Positions 20,146 to 30,278 of a DNA stretch of 64,000 bases are shown here, piece by piece. How positions within the stretch are numbered: position 1 is the stretch's first letter; every line of letters begins with the position of its first letter. This stretch comes from Acetivibrio straminisolvens JCM 21531 (GTDB lineage: Bacteria > Bacillota > Clostridia > Acetivibrionales > Acetivibrionaceae), in the NCBI RefSeq assembly GCF_000521465.1, contig NZ_BAVR01000006.1, positions 39,311 through 103,310 on the forward strand, given 5' to 3'. The position numbers and the translations under genes were made by a program. Below the pieces are notes generated by a model. The model did no database searches. It was given only the letters and a program-made list of their open reading frames with translations, and was not told the origin of the DNA.

Positions 20146-21555
20146 AATTATACAGGAATATATTTATTCTTGTAGTTGTATTTTTGGCCCTAATAGGTGC
20201 ATTCTTCATTGCTAGGAACAAGGCTTCTAAGGTGGAGGACGACTACCAGCGGATTGAAATATATAAGCTGGACACAGAGAAGGCAGAGGAGCTTACGGTA
20301 GTAAACGGCGAAGATACTTTTGTCTTAAAAAAGAAGGATGACGAATGGGAGCTGGTTTCCGGAGGAGATTTTGAAATAAACCAAGTTCAGATTCAAAGCA
20401 TTATTTCAAATGTCTGCGACCTTTATGCAACCAAAGAGGTGGAGAGTAATCCCAAAGACCTTGCACAGTATGGGCTTGACAATCCGGCGTCAGTGACAAT
20501 CAAATTCTCGGACGGAACAACTGCAGAAATAGAAGTTGGCGATGAAACACCTACAAAAAGCGGATACTATGCAAAGAAAAAGGATAAAAACACAGTATAT
20601 ACGATTGCTTATTACTTGGGCAATATACTCAAAGCAAATGAGGTCAGCATCAGAAATAGGTTCGTCTTGGATGTTACAACACAAGATGTAACTGAGTTGG
20701 CTGTGACAAAAGACGGAAAGCGTTCCTTTAAGATCGTAAAGTCGAACAACAAGGATGGCAAATGGTAGAGCCTATAGAAGCAGGCATCAACATGGTCAGG
20801 GTGAATACCGCTTTGGATGCCTCGTAAGAGCAGAAGTCGTGGAGTATATTGAAAAAGATGCAAAAGACCTTGCAAAATACGGTCTTGACAGTCCGTCCTA
20901 TGTTGTTGAAGCGGCTGCCGGAAGCCAGAGAGTGACTTTGCTTATCGGCGATGTGAAAGAAAATAATTCGGAGTCCTACGGAATGTTTGAAGGAACCAAT
21001 GAGGTATTTGTAATAAATCCCGGTGCTCTCGGTTTTCTGGATACTCCCGCCCTGGAAATTATGGATGGTATTATTTATGCACCATATATTTATACTGTAA
21101 AGGATATAGACTTCAATATAGACGGAAAAACAATAAAAATTAAGATCGAGGAAGTTAAGGACGAAACGAAAACCGATGAAACTGAGGAAAAGGATGATGA
21201 AGTCGACAAGAAGTACAAGCATTATATTGACGGCATCGATGTAGAGGATAGAAAGGGAGAAGAAGGCATATCCAAATTCAGGGACTTTTATGCTTCAGTT
21301 ATAGGCATAATGGCCAGTGCGATTGAGCCTGAAGCGTCGCCTGCGGGAGATGCCGAAATCAGTATAATTTTCAACCTCGATACTGAACCTGGCAAAGTAA
21401 CGGTGGAATTTGTTCCTCGAGACGAAAAGACCTATTATGCAATGAAGAATGGTAAGTATACGGGAATTGTTGTTAGAAAAGATGCCTTCGATGCTGAAGA
21501 CGGACCAAGAAAAACATATGAAAAGTTTATGACTTTTCTTAATGGCGGACAATAA
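20142..21555 (+). CDS. DUF4340 protein with two tandem domains, two frameshifts
   Basis: A 471-residue membrane-anchored extracytoplasmic protein (helix at residues about 6-24). It has two copies of the DUF4340 unit: the first around KDLAQYGLDNPASVTIKFSDG, the second around KDLAKYGLDSPSYVVEAAAG. Two single missing bases, near 20764 and 20820, break the frame between them; repairing both gives WVEPIEAGINMV and ALDALVRAEVVEYI. DUF4340 proteins travel with ABC-2/GldG operons, and here the gene overlaps the GldG stop by 4 bases. A binding or periplasm-facing accessory role is likely but unproven. Confidence 0.82.
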
Positions 21556-21574
21556 AATTAATCGGTAATTTGTC

Positions 21575-21633
21575 AAACAACTCCTACATAGAATTATTCT
21601 AGAGAATTGATTCTATTGTAAGGAGTTGTTTTT
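21575..21633 (+). terminator. Terminator hairpin that also buries the next ribosome-binding site
   Basis: AAACAACTCCT (21575-21585) pairs perfectly with AGGAGTTGTTT (21621-21631). Inner stretches also pair (TAGAAT with ATTCTA), giving a long hairpin followed by T residues. The right arm contains AAGGAG, the ribosome-binding site 8 bases before the TTG start at 21634 of the next gene. Confidence 0.75.
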
Positions 21634-22743
21634 TTGTCTGGAGAGCTAAAAAATATATTAAAGGTTGCCAGCATATACATGGCAACGGTAATTGGCGCGG
21701 GATTTGCCTCGGGACAGGAAATTATGCAGTTTTTTTCGTATTATTACGAGGGAGGATTTTACGGTATTGTTTTGGCAGGTATTCTGTTCGCATTAATAGG
21801 ATATATTGTATTGGTAAAAGTCTATAGTGAGAGAATAAGAAATTATGAGGAGTTCCTTTTTCCGACTGTCGGCTGGGTTATTGGCTGGATAATGGAAATT
21901 ATGGTAACGCTGTTTATGGGGGCGGTATTGTGTATAATGGTTGCAGGAGCAGGAAATATAATATCCGATGCAATAAATATACCTTATCACTATGGCACAA
22001 TGATAGCTGCCATTTTATGCATGATTGCTTTCCTTACGGATATAAAGGGAATAGTGGCACTAAGTTCCTTCGTGACTCCCGTTTTGGTATTGGGGATTCT
22101 TGGAGCTGGTTTCTATGTTATAGCAAACATGAATAGATGGGTGTTCAATCCGGCGTCAGGATTCGATTTAATAACCGATAACTGGCTTTTCTCCTCGCTG
22201 CTTTATGTAAGCTACAACAGTATAAGCGGGGTTGTGGTGATGTGCAGCCTTTTACCTTACTTAAAAAGCAGGAGAATTGCTGCGGCAGGAGGAATTGTTG
22301 GCGGGCTGATGCTAAGCATTATAGCAATAGTTTTAAATATTCTCCTTTATCTGTTTTATCCCGACATTGTTTCCGACGAGATTCCGGTCTTAACTATAAT
22401 CGGCGGGTATAATTCGGTTCTGGGTGAACTTTATAAAGTACTGCTGCTTCTTGCAATGTTTATTTCAGCTATTACTTCGGGATACGGTTTTATTGAGAGA
22501 ATAGCAAATAAAGTGAAAATCAGCAGAAAAATATTGATTCCGGTAATATGCGGTTTCGTTGTACCCATTTCAAATGTGGGTTTTTCCGAACTAATATCGT
22601 CCATATATCCAATATTTGGGTACATGGGAATGTTTATGCTGTTTATGATACTCTTCCAAGGCTTAAACATGCTTTTTTCAAAGCTTGCGGTAAGTTTTGC
22701 TCCTATTTCCTGCAAGAGGAGGTATAAAAATAGAAATCAATAG
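21634..22743 (+). CDS. YkvI-type membrane transporter-like protein
   Basis: A 369-residue protein with about ten membrane helices. The start LKVASIYMATVIGAGFASGQEIMQFF (helix 1, with the GAGFASGQE break) is a hallmark of YkvI-type relatives of the LeuT/APC fold. These resemble amino-acid transporters, but the substrate is unknown. Start is TTG 21634, with AAGGAG at 21620-21625 inside the hairpin described separately. Frame intact. Confidence 0.75.
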   Translation: MSGELKNILKVASIYMATVIGAGFASGQEIMQFFSYYYEGGFYGIVLAGILFALIGYIVLVKVYSERIRNYEEFLFPTVGWVIGWIMEIMVTLFMGAVLCIMVAGAGNIISDAINIPYHYGTMIAAILCMIAFLTDIKGIVALSSFVTPVLVLGILGAGFYVIANMNRWVFNPASGFDLITDNWLFSSLLYVSYNSISGVVVMCSLLPYLKSRRIAAAGGIVGGLMLSIIAIVLNILLYLFYPDIVSDEIPVLTIIGGYNSVLGELYKVLLLLAMFISAITSGYGFIERIANKVKISRKILIPVICGFVVPISNVGFSELISSIYPIFGYMGMFMLFMILFQGLNMLFSKLAVSFAPISCKRRYKNRNQ

Positions 22744-22821
22744 ATTGAAGTAAAAACAATATATATGATACAATATTTTTATACTGTTTTATACAAAAGA
22801 AAAGTATGGGGTGAGGACAAG

Positions 22822-24003
22822 GTGAACAGCCCTGAAAACATATCAAAGACGCGGCAGCCTTCAAGCAGAATGAGCATTCTTCTATTTTTCATTCTTATAA
22901 TCGTAGTTGTATGTACTGCTGCTGTTGCTTATCTTAACAGCAAGGGTATAGATATTAAAAGCATCAGTGTAAGGGATGTAATAGCAAATGGATTTTTCAT
23001 TGGAGATAAAGATGTATACGAAGTAACCGGCACCTTGTTAAGACATGAGGACAGCCTGAACTCTGAGTTTGAGGTCCATAAGAGCTACATTGTAAGGTGT
23101 ACGAAAAACGGTATTGAATACCTTGATAGAAACGGCGAAGAACAGTGGATATATCCTGTTTCTTTGAACACTCCCTCTGTTAAGACTTCGGGAGAATATC
23201 TTTTGGCTTCGGGCTTGGAATCAAAAGACATTTATGTTTTGAGCGGCAAGGAGAGAAAGTGGGAAAAAAGGCTGGATTATAATATAATAAACGCCAATAT
23301 AAATAGTGCGGGTTATGTTACGGTTCTTCACAAGGGGGACAGGGATAAATCTGCCGTATCGGTATTCAACAAGCAGGGAGTGTTTCTTTTCACCAAGGTA
23401 CTGGGAGAAACTTATGCTATTTCATCGGAGGTGTCCCCATCCGGCAAGGAAGTTCTTATAAATTGTGTCGATACTTCGGGTATAAGCATAAATACGGGAC
23501 TTCATTTGTATACAATTTCAGGGGGGATCGTTTCCGGCAAGACCTTTGAGGATGTTATTTTCCCTTCAATCCGCTATTTGAATGACGACACTATTGTGGC
23601 AGCATCGGATTCGGCGATTTACTTGTTTGGACGAAATCTTGAAGAAAAATGGAAAAAAGAGATAAGCGGTAAAGTATTTAGTCTGGATATCATGAAAGGT
23701 AAATATGCCGTGTTTGCATACAGCGATAAAGGTATGATAGGGACAGCCGGTCATGTGCTCATAGTTGACGCTAAAGGCAGAGAGGTAGCAGATTATAAAA
23801 TTGGTCAGGATATTGTGAACATAGCCGCAAATGATGATTTTATAGCTGTAAACACATCAAAATGTGTTTATTTTATAGATGTGGCAGGACGGCTCAGGGG
23901 AAGCTACACTTCTGATTATTTGATAAATGAGGTAAAGTTTCTCGGCAGCAATGAGGCTTTGGCAATTACAAAGGAAGGCGTAATTGTATTAAAAATGAAT
24001 TGA
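22822..24003 (+). CDS. DUF5711 family protein, membrane-anchored beta-propeller-like
   Basis: A 393-residue protein with one membrane helix (residues about 19-40: ILLFFILIIVVVCTAAVAYL) and an extracytoplasmic domain made of repeated short beta-blades with patterns like YIVRCTKNGIEYLDRNGEE and YLFGRNLEEKWKKEI, resembling PQQ-type propellers. I place it in DUF5711. Start is GTG 22822 behind GAGGAC; the extra upstream codons have no ribosome-binding site. Next to cvpA, a common pairing in Clostridia. Function unknown, probably envelope-related. Confidence 0.7.
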   Translation: MNSPENISKTRQPSSRMSILLFFILIIVVVCTAAVAYLNSKGIDIKSISVRDVIANGFFIGDKDVYEVTGTLLRHEDSLNSEFEVHKSYIVRCTKNGIEYLDRNGEEQWIYPVSLNTPSVKTSGEYLLASGLESKDIYVLSGKERKWEKRLDYNIINANINSAGYVTVLHKGDRDKSAVSVFNKQGVFLFTKVLGETYAISSEVSPSGKEVLINCVDTSGISINTGLHLYTISGGIVSGKTFEDVIFPSIRYLNDDTIVAASDSAIYLFGRNLEEKWKKEISGKVFSLDIMKGKYAVFAYSDKGMIGTAGHVLIVDAKGREVADYKIGQDIVNIAANDDFIAVNTSKCVYFIDVAGRLRGSYTSDYLINEVKFLGSNEALAITKEGVIVLKMN

Positions 24004-24020
24004 TGGACGAGGGGGAAAAT

Positions 24021-24740
24021 ATGAACTGGATTGATTTGGTGGTCATCGGGATTATTTTGGGATTGGCATTGATTGGGCTAAAAAAGGGCATTGTTTATTC
24101 GGTATTTAAGTTGGCTTCTTTTTTCATATCCGCGGTTTTGTCGGTAAAGCTTTATCCGATATTTGCAAACGTTTTATCGAATTCAAAAGTATTCGACAGT
24201 ATAAAGTCCGGAATTTTCACTAATCTCATGCTTCGGCATGAGGCCATGAGTCCTTCGATTAATGCCGGGGCAAAGGCTACAGCCCAGTCGGTTATTGACG
24301 GACTCAGTCTTCCCGGATTTATAAAGAGCATGGTACAAAACAGCATTGTTAAGACTTTGCCCAATCTGACAGAGCTGATTGATGTTTCAACTATTATGGA
24401 TTCGCTCAGCAACGTCCTTGCCCATATGATAATTGATATTATAAGTTTGATAGCCATGTTTGTTGCGATAAGAATAGGATTGTTTGTACTCGAGGGCGTG
24501 ATAAAAGGTGTTACTTCTCTTCCGATCATAAAGCAGGTAGACAAAATAGGAGGTTTTATTTTAGGCGCATTGGAAGGATTGTTGACAATTTATATTATTT
24601 TTGCGATACTAATGATGTTCAGTGCATCACCGAAATTTCAGGGCTTGTTTGATGCCGTTGAAAATTCAGCTGTTGCGAAAGTGATGTATCAGAATAATTT
24701 TATTGTGGAGTGGATGTTCCCGAAAGATACCATAGTGTGA
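24021..24740 (+). CDS. CvpA family membrane protein
   Basis: A 239-residue protein with four to five membrane helices, beginning MNWIDLVVIGIILGLALIG, the standard CvpA opening (helix 1 followed by LKKGIVYSVFKLASFFIS). The C-terminal helices include GGFILGALEGLLTIYIIFA. The family is named for colicin V production but in most bacteria has an envelope-stress or unknown role. Start is ATG 24021 with GAGGGGG upstream, 17 bases after the preceding stop. Confidence 0.8.
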   Translation: MNWIDLVVIGIILGLALIGLKKGIVYSVFKLASFFISAVLSVKLYPIFANVLSNSKVFDSIKSGIFTNLMLRHEAMSPSINAGAKATAQSVIDGLSLPGFIKSMVQNSIVKTLPNLTELIDVSTIMDSLSNVLAHMIIDIISLIAMFVAIRIGLFVLEGVIKGVTSLPIIKQVDKIGGFILGALEGLLTIYIIFAILMMFSASPKFQGLFDAVENSAVAKVMYQNNFIVEWMFPKDTIV

Positions 24741-24868
24741 ATTTGACTGCAACGGTACAATTAATGAATGTTATTAAGGACTTCGAAATATTTAACGAAT
24801 AATGCTTTTTTTTTAAAACACTGGACAATCAAAGCTTTGTAGTAGTAAAATAAATAATAAACAAATCA

Positions 24869-24898
24869 ATAGCCGGGCAAACCCGGCTATTATTATAA
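24869..24898 (+). terminator. Hairpin terminator between cvpA and ilvD
   Basis: ATAGCCGGG and CCCGGCTAT form a perfect 9-bp stem around CAAA at about 24870-24890, followed by TATTATTATAAT. The T tract is broken, so termination may be partial. Confidence 0.6.
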
Positions 24899-24933
24899 TA
24901 AATTGGAAATCATAGTGAATAGCAAGATTTAAT

Positions 24934-24947
24934 TATTGAATTCAATA
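24934..24947. promoter_or_regulatory. 14-bp perfect palindrome upstream of ilvD
   Basis: TATTGAATTCAATA is a perfect palindrome 38 bases before the ilvD ATG. It is placed like a repressor site for branched-chain amino-acid control (for example CodY), but it does not match the CodY consensus well. Confidence 0.35.
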
Positions 24948-24985
24948 TTGAGATTAACATATATTTGGAAAGAGAGGAATGTATC

Positions 24986-26649
24986 ATGAAGAGTGATGTA
25001 GTAAAAAAGGGTATAGAGAGAGCACCCCACAGAGCTTTATTCAAAGCAATGGGTTACACTGATGAAGAAATAGAGAGACCGCTTATAGGAGTTGTTAATT
25101 CTAAAAACGAGATAGTTCCCGGACATATACATTTGGATACGATTGCTGAAGCTGTAAAGGCAGGAATCAGAATGGCAGGAGGTACTCCTATCGAGTTTGG
25201 CGCAATTGGAGTATGTGACGGAATAGCAATGGGGCATACGGGTATGAAGTATTCTCTTGCTACAAGAGAGCTTATAGCAGACTCCTGCGAAGCGATGGGA
25301 CTGGCACATAGCTTTGACGGTATGGTTTTTATACCTAACTGTGACAAGATAGTTCCCGGAATGCTGATGGCGGCTGCAAGGATAAATGTTCCTTCTATTG
25401 TGATAAGCGGAGGTCCTATGCTGTCTCTGAAGCACAACGGCAAAAATCTGGATTTAAACAGCGTATTTGAGGCTGTTGGGTCCTACAAAGCAGGCAAAAT
25501 GACAAAAGAGGAAGTGTGTGAGTATGAAGAAAAAGCATGTCCCGGCTGCGGTTCTTGTTCGGGTATGTTTACCGCCAACTCCATGAACTGCCTCACAGAA
25601 GTTTTGGGAATGGGACTTCCGGGCAACGGAACAATTCCTGCGGTTTATGCCGAGAGGATACGCCTTGCAAAGAAGGGCGGAATGAAGATAATGGAATTGG
25701 TTGAAAAAGATATAAAGCCTTCGGATATTCTTACGCCAAAGGCTTTTGAGAATGCTTTGGCTGTGGACATGGCTTTAGGCTGCTCCACAAACTCGGTACT
25801 TCATCTTCCTGCTATTGCCAATGAAGTGGGAATTGAAATAAACCTTGAAATTATAAACGAAATAAGCAGCAAAGTGCCCAACCTTTGTAAGCTGGCTCCA
25901 GCCGGACACCATCATGTTCAGGATTTGTACGCGGCAGGAGGAGTACAAGCTGTAATGAAAGAGCTTTCCAAAAAGAATCTTTTACATCTGGATTTGATGA
26001 CCGTTACCGGCAAGACTGTGGGAGAAAATATTGAAAATGCAGTAATTAAAGACAGCGATGTTATAAGGAGCATTGACAATCCCTACAGCCCCACAGGCGG
26101 CATAGCGGTTCTTAAGGGTAATCTTGCTCCGGACGGAGCAGTTGTCAAGCGCTCGGCTGTTGCTCCCGAAATGTTGGTTCATAAAGGACCGGCAAGGTGT
26201 TTGACTCGGAAGATGCTGCTATAGATGCAATTTACAATGGCAAAATAAACAAAGGCGATGTAGTAATAATACGCTATGAAGGTCCTAAAGGCGGTCCCGG
26301 CATGAGGGAAATGCTGTCCCCGACTTCTGCAATCGCAGGAATGGGGCTTGACAAGGATGTGGCGTTGATTACTGACGGACGCTTCTCCGGTGCTACAAGG
26401 GGGGCTTCAATAGGTCACGTATCTCCGGAGGCTATGGCGGGCGGACCGATAGCAATTGTCAGAGACGGTGACATTATCAGTATAGATATACCTAGCGGAA
26501 AGCTTGACGTAGAAATATCTGAAGACGAAATCCAAGAAAGGATGAAGGAGTGGAAGGCTCCGGCACCAAGAATAACTAAGGGTTATCTTGGAAGATATGC
26601 AAAACTTGTTTCTTCTGCGAACAAGGGTGCAGTTTTGGAAAACAAATAA
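24986..26649 (+). CDS. ilvD: Dihydroxy-acid dehydratase, one frameshift
   Basis: A 554-residue Fe-S dehydratase making 2-keto acids for valine, isoleucine and leucine. Cluster-binding motifs are present: [29 protein letters not shown] and [19 protein letters not shown], with the C-terminal [20 protein letters not shown]. The frame breaks at about 26196; one added G restores [17 protein letters not shown] and a length divisible by three. Start is ATG 24986 with GAGAGGA upstream. Followed by ilvB with 57 bases between. Confidence 0.95.
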
Positions 26650-26706
26650 GTTGATTGAGATTGTTTGATTTGCTGATATTTTTGCAAGAATATGGAGGTA
26701 ATAGCA

Positions 26707-28373
26707 ATGAGATTGACCGGCTCACAAATATTGATTGAGTGTCTTAAGGAACAGGGTGTTGATACGATATTTGGATTTCCGGGCGGAGCTGTATTGAATA
26801 TATATGATGAACTGTACAGGGCTCAGAATGAAATACGCCATATACTGACTTCCCATGAGCAGGGAGCGGCTCATGCGGCGGACGGTTATGCAAGGGCCAC
26901 AGGAAAGGTCGGAGTATGTATTGCCACATCCGGCCCTGGGGCTACAAATCTGGTTACGGGAATTGCAACTGCTTACATGGACTCTGTCCCGATGGTTGCA
27001 ATCACCGGGCAGGTGGCAACGTCGCTTTTGGGTAAGGATTCCTTCCAGGAAGTCGATATAACCGGGATAACTATGCCCATAACCAAGCACAATTTTATAG
27101 TCAAAGATGTTGACAAATTGGCTGATGTGGTTCGTAGAGCATTCTTCATAGCAAAGGAAGGAAGACCCGGTCCCGTTTTGATTGACATATGCAAGGATGT
27201 GACTGCGGCATATGCCGAATATGAGCCAAAGTCACCGAAGAAATTGCCTTCGGTTCCTGTAGCTGCGGAGGAGAAAGATATTGATAGAGCTGCAGAGGCA
27301 ATAAATAAAGCCGAAAGGCCGGTTATTTTGGCAGGCGGAGGCGTGTCGATTGCCGGTGCGAGTAAAGAGCTTTTTGAACTTGCAACCAATGCCCAAATAC
27401 CTGTTACTACAACTCTAATGGGTATGGGAGCATTTCCGGGGAACCATGAGCTCTTCATGGGAATGATTGGAATGCACGGTACAAGAACTACAAATATGGC
27501 AGTTTCGGAATCGGATCTTTTTATTGCCATTGGTGCAAGGTTTAGTGACAGGGTTATAAGTGATGTTCGGAGATTTGCGCCTAATGCAAATATAATGCAT
27601 ATAGATATAGACCCTGCTGAAATTGGTAAGAATATCAATGTACAATATGCCCTTGAAGGGATATTAAAAAGATATTGAAGCTATTAAATCAAAAGGTGGA
27701 AAAGAAAGAGTGCACTGACTGGGTTAAGAAAATTAATGAGTGGAAAGAGCTCTATCCCCTCAAATATCCGCAGGACAACAAGCTGCATCCGCAGTACATT
27801 ATTGAAAGAATATATGAGCTCACCAAAGGAGAGGCAATAATAACTACCGAGGTTGGTCAGCATCAGATGTGGGCTGCCCAGTTTTATAAGTATACATCCC
27901 CAAGACAGTTCTTGTCTTCAGGCGGTTTGGGAACTATGGGATACGGTCTTGGAGCTTGTATTGGTGCACAGATTGGAAAGCCCGGCAAAAAGGTAATAAA
28001 TGTCGCCGGCGACGGAAGTTTCAGGATGAACTGCAACGAGTTGGCTACAGCTGTTGAGTATAAGCTTCCGGTAATAATAGCGATATTCAACAACCATGTT
28101 TTGGGAATGGTGAGACAGTGGCAGCAATTGTTTTACGGAGGAAGATACTCCTCAACTACATTGGACAGATGTACGGATTTTAAAGCTCTGGCAGAGGCTT
28201 ACGGTGCAATCGGTATAAACGTTACGGCCAAGGAGGAAGTTGATGAAGCTCTAAAGAGAGCGCTGGCGTCCAAGGATACTCCAGTGGTGATTAATTTTGA
28301 GATTGACAGGGACGAAAAGGTATTCCCCATTGTTCCGCCGGGTGCCCCAATCAGCGAGCTTATTGAGGAATAA
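26707..28373 (+). CDS. ilvB: Acetolactate synthase large subunit, one frameshift
   Basis: A 555-residue thiamine-diphosphate enzyme condensing pyruvate, the first committed step to valine and leucine and a parallel step to isoleucine. It shows GFPGGAVLNIYDELY, the catalytic Glu in LTSHEQGAAHAADGYARA, the FAD-region VILAGGGVSIAGA, and the TPP motif GDGSFRMNCNELATAVEY. The frame breaks at GGG 27658-27660; an extra G gives ALEGDIKKILKLLNQK. No ilvN small-subunit gene follows; the next gene is rpmG after 245 bases. Start is ATG 26707 behind GGAGGT. Confidence 0.95.
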
Positions 28374-28475
28374 TAGACGTAGAGCGTAAGCTGGGATTTT
28401 TTACATAAAAAAATAGTTCATTTTAAATAGAAAGCGGTTTCGTCAAAAAAAATGTGGATAAACATATAAAAAACC

Positions 28476-28504
28476 TTGACTTTAGGTAAAATATATGTTA
28501 AATT
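28476..28504 (+). promoter_or_regulatory. Probable promoter of the rpmG-secE-nusG unit
   Basis: TTGACT (28476-28481) and TAAATT (28499-28504) are 17 bases apart, 114 bases before rpmG. The -35 box is strong, the -10 box only fair. Confidence 0.45.
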
Positions 28505-28618
28505 ATTGATTGTTTCGCTGTACGTCTTTTTTTTTATGGAAAAATAAGATGCTAAAATTATATTTTAAATATATCTGAACTATTATATTTTTTAAGACAG
28601 GCCTTGGAGGTGTGAAAG

Positions 28619-28768
28619 GTGAGAGTAAAAATTACATTGGCTTGTGGAGAATGCAAGCAGAGAAACTATAATTCAATGAAAAACAAAAAGAACAATCCCG
28701 ACAGACTTGAAATGAGAAAATATTGTAGGTTCTGCCATAAGCATACTGTTCATAAAGAGACAAAATAA
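28619..28768 (+). CDS. rpmG: Ribosomal protein bL33
   Basis: A 49-residue protein of the large ribosomal subunit. It has the zinc-binding cysteine pairs C9-x2-C12 and C36-x2-C39 ([17 protein letters not shown] and [15 protein letters not shown]), so this is the Zn-containing L33 type. Start is GTG 28619, with GGAGG 8 bases before. It precedes secE and nusG as in most Firmicutes. Confidence 0.95.
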   Translation: MRVKITLACGECKQRNYNSMKNKKNNPDRLEMRKYCRFCHKHTVHKETK

Positions 28769-28841
28769 TATAGTCGTGGATTTATACGACATCTATTGCA
28801 GTGACAGAACAAAAAATATTTAAAAATGGAGATGTGTTCGT

Positions 28842-29060
28842 ATGGCTGAGGAAGTGAAAGTCTCTAAGGTTGAAAAAACAAAAGGGAAATTTGTAAAGTA
28901 TTTCAAGGACATTAAAAACGAACTGAAAAGGGTTATTTGGCCTACAAAGTCACAGCTTATCAACAATACTATTACAGTTTTGGTTATGTGTTTTATTGTT
29001 GGTGTGATAATTTGGTTGCTTGACTTAGGCTTTGGTAAGTTGTACCAACTTATTTATTAA
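28842..29060 (+). CDS. secE: Preprotein translocase subunit SecE
   Basis: A 72-residue protein of the SecYEG channel with a charged amphipathic N-terminal half (KYFKDIKNELKRVIWPTKSQL, the conserved clamp helix; WPTKSQL is the family motif) and one membrane helix (ITVLVMCFIVGVIIWLLDLG). The length and single helix are normal for Gram-positive SecE. Start is ATG 28842, GGAG upstream. Confidence 0.95.
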   Translation: MAEEVKVSKVEKTKGKFVKYFKDIKNELKRVIWPTKSQLINNTITVLVMCFIVGVIIWLLDLGFGKLYQLIY

Positions 29061-29116
29061 GCTTATGCATAAAGCAGCGTGCACTAATAAAGTTATAAAG
29101 GAGGACTTGGAGCTTT

Positions 29117-29650
29117 ATGCCGAATAATGAAGTATCCGAGGGAGCAAAATGGTATGTAGTTCATACTTATTCCGGATATGAAAACAAAGTTAAGGCAAAC
29201 CTTGAAAAAATTGTTGAGAACAGGAATATGCAAGATTATATTCTCGATATAGTTGTGCCTATGGAGGAACAGATTGAAATCAAAGACGGCAAGAAGAAAG
29301 CCTCCCTCAAAAAGGTGTTTCCCGGGTATGTCCTCGTCAAGATGATTATGAATGACGAGTCTTGGTATGTAGTTAGGAACACAAGAGGGGTAACGGGGTT
29401 TGTCGGACCGGGCTCTAAAGCTGTACCTTTATCCGATGAGGAAATAAGGGCCATGGGAGTTGAAGAATTTGCTCCCGTACTGGACTATGAAGTCGGAGAT
29501 AGCGTAAAGGTAGTTTCGGGTCCTTTGGAAAACTTTATTGGAATAGTCGAAGAGATAAACATGGAAAAGAGAAAAGTACGTGTTTCCGTTTCAATGTTCG
29601 GAAGGGAAACTCCCGTTGAGCTTGAGCTTTTCCAGATTCAAAAGATGTAG
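29117..29650 (+). CDS. nusG: Transcription termination/antitermination factor NusG
   Basis: A 177-residue NusG. The NGN domain opens AKWYVVHTYSGYENKVKANL and contains VFPGYVLVKMIMNDESWY. The KOW domain at the C-terminus has GDSVKVVSGPLENFIGIVEE. It binds RNA polymerase and modulates pausing and termination. GGAGG lies 12 bases before the ATG at 29117. Frame intact. Confidence 0.96.
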   Translation: MPNNEVSEGAKWYVVHTYSGYENKVKANLEKIVENRNMQDYILDIVVPMEEQIEIKDGKKKASLKKVFPGYVLVKMIMNDESWYVVRNTRGVTGFVGPGSKAVPLSDEEIRAMGVEEFAPVLDYEVGDSVKVVSGPLENFIGIVEEINMEKRKVRVSVSMFGRETPVELELFQIQKM

Positions 29651-29767
29651 CATTTTTAAAAGAGGACACTATAATTTTTACTATAAATATTGCAAGAGTT
29701 GATAATAAATCCCTTTATTGGAATATAAAGAGTGATTTATTATGAATAGAATTGGGAGGTGGAAAAT

Positions 29768-30193
29768 ATGGCTAAGAAAGTCGTTGGCTATGTAAAACTT
29801 CAAATTCCTGCGGGGAAAGCAACTCCGGCTCCACCGGTTGGACCAGCTTTAGGACAACATGGCGTAAACATAATGGGTTTTTGTAAGGAATTCAATGAGA
29901 AGACAGCAAAGGATGCAGGTCTTATAATACCTGTAGTTATTACCGTATATGCTGACAGATCCTTCTCTTTTATTACAAAGACTCCGCCAGCTGCAGTGCT
30001 TATTAAAAGAGCGTGCAAAATAGAAAAAGGATCCGGTAAACCGAATAGGGATAAGGTTGCTAAAATTTCCAAAGAGGAAGTAAGAAAAATAGCTGAAATG
30101 AAAATGCCCGACCTTAATGCGGCAAGTTTGGATGCTGCCATAAGCATGATTGCAGGTACTGCAAGAAGCATGGGCGTTGTTGTTGAAGACTAA
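29768..30193 (+). CDS. rplK: Ribosomal protein uL11
   Basis: A 141-residue L11 with [20 protein letters not shown], the proline-rich [20 protein letters not shown] and the rRNA-binding C-terminal domain ([14 protein letters not shown]). It forms the GTPase-associated stalk base. Start is ATG 29768 behind GGGAGGTGG; three upstream in-frame codons overlap the ribosome-binding site. Confidence 0.96.
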   Translation: MAKKVVGYVKLQIPAGKATPAPPVGPALGQHGVNIMGFCKEFNEKTAKDAGLIIPVVITVYADRSFSFITKTPPAAVLIKRACKIEKGSGKPNRDKVAKISKEEVRKIAEMKMPDLNAASLDAAISMIAGTARSMGVVVED

Positions 30194-30278
30194 AAGCAAA
30201 GTTTTCGTGTTGTTCTAAAGTAAGGTGGGAGGAAACAAAGTTTCCGAGAATAATTACCACGTAAGGAGAGTGAAGCAG

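Noticed and set aside
24741..24985. T-box riboswitch before ilvD
   Set aside because: No T-box motif (AGGGTGGTACC-like) or specifier stem is visible, and the space is too short after the hairpin.
26973..27638. Long opposite-strand open frame inside ilvB
   Set aside because: It is a shadow of the ilvB coding sequence, with no ribosome-binding site or recognisable protein; the same holds for the other antisense frames inside genes.
26707..28373. ilvB and ilvD as pseudogenes
   Set aside because: Each has a single missing base in a G run and otherwise complete catalytic motifs; the same error pattern occurs across the window.
28374..28618. Acetolactate synthase small subunit after ilvB
   Set aside because: The 245-base gap has no coding potential for an ACT-domain protein; the next gene is rpmG.
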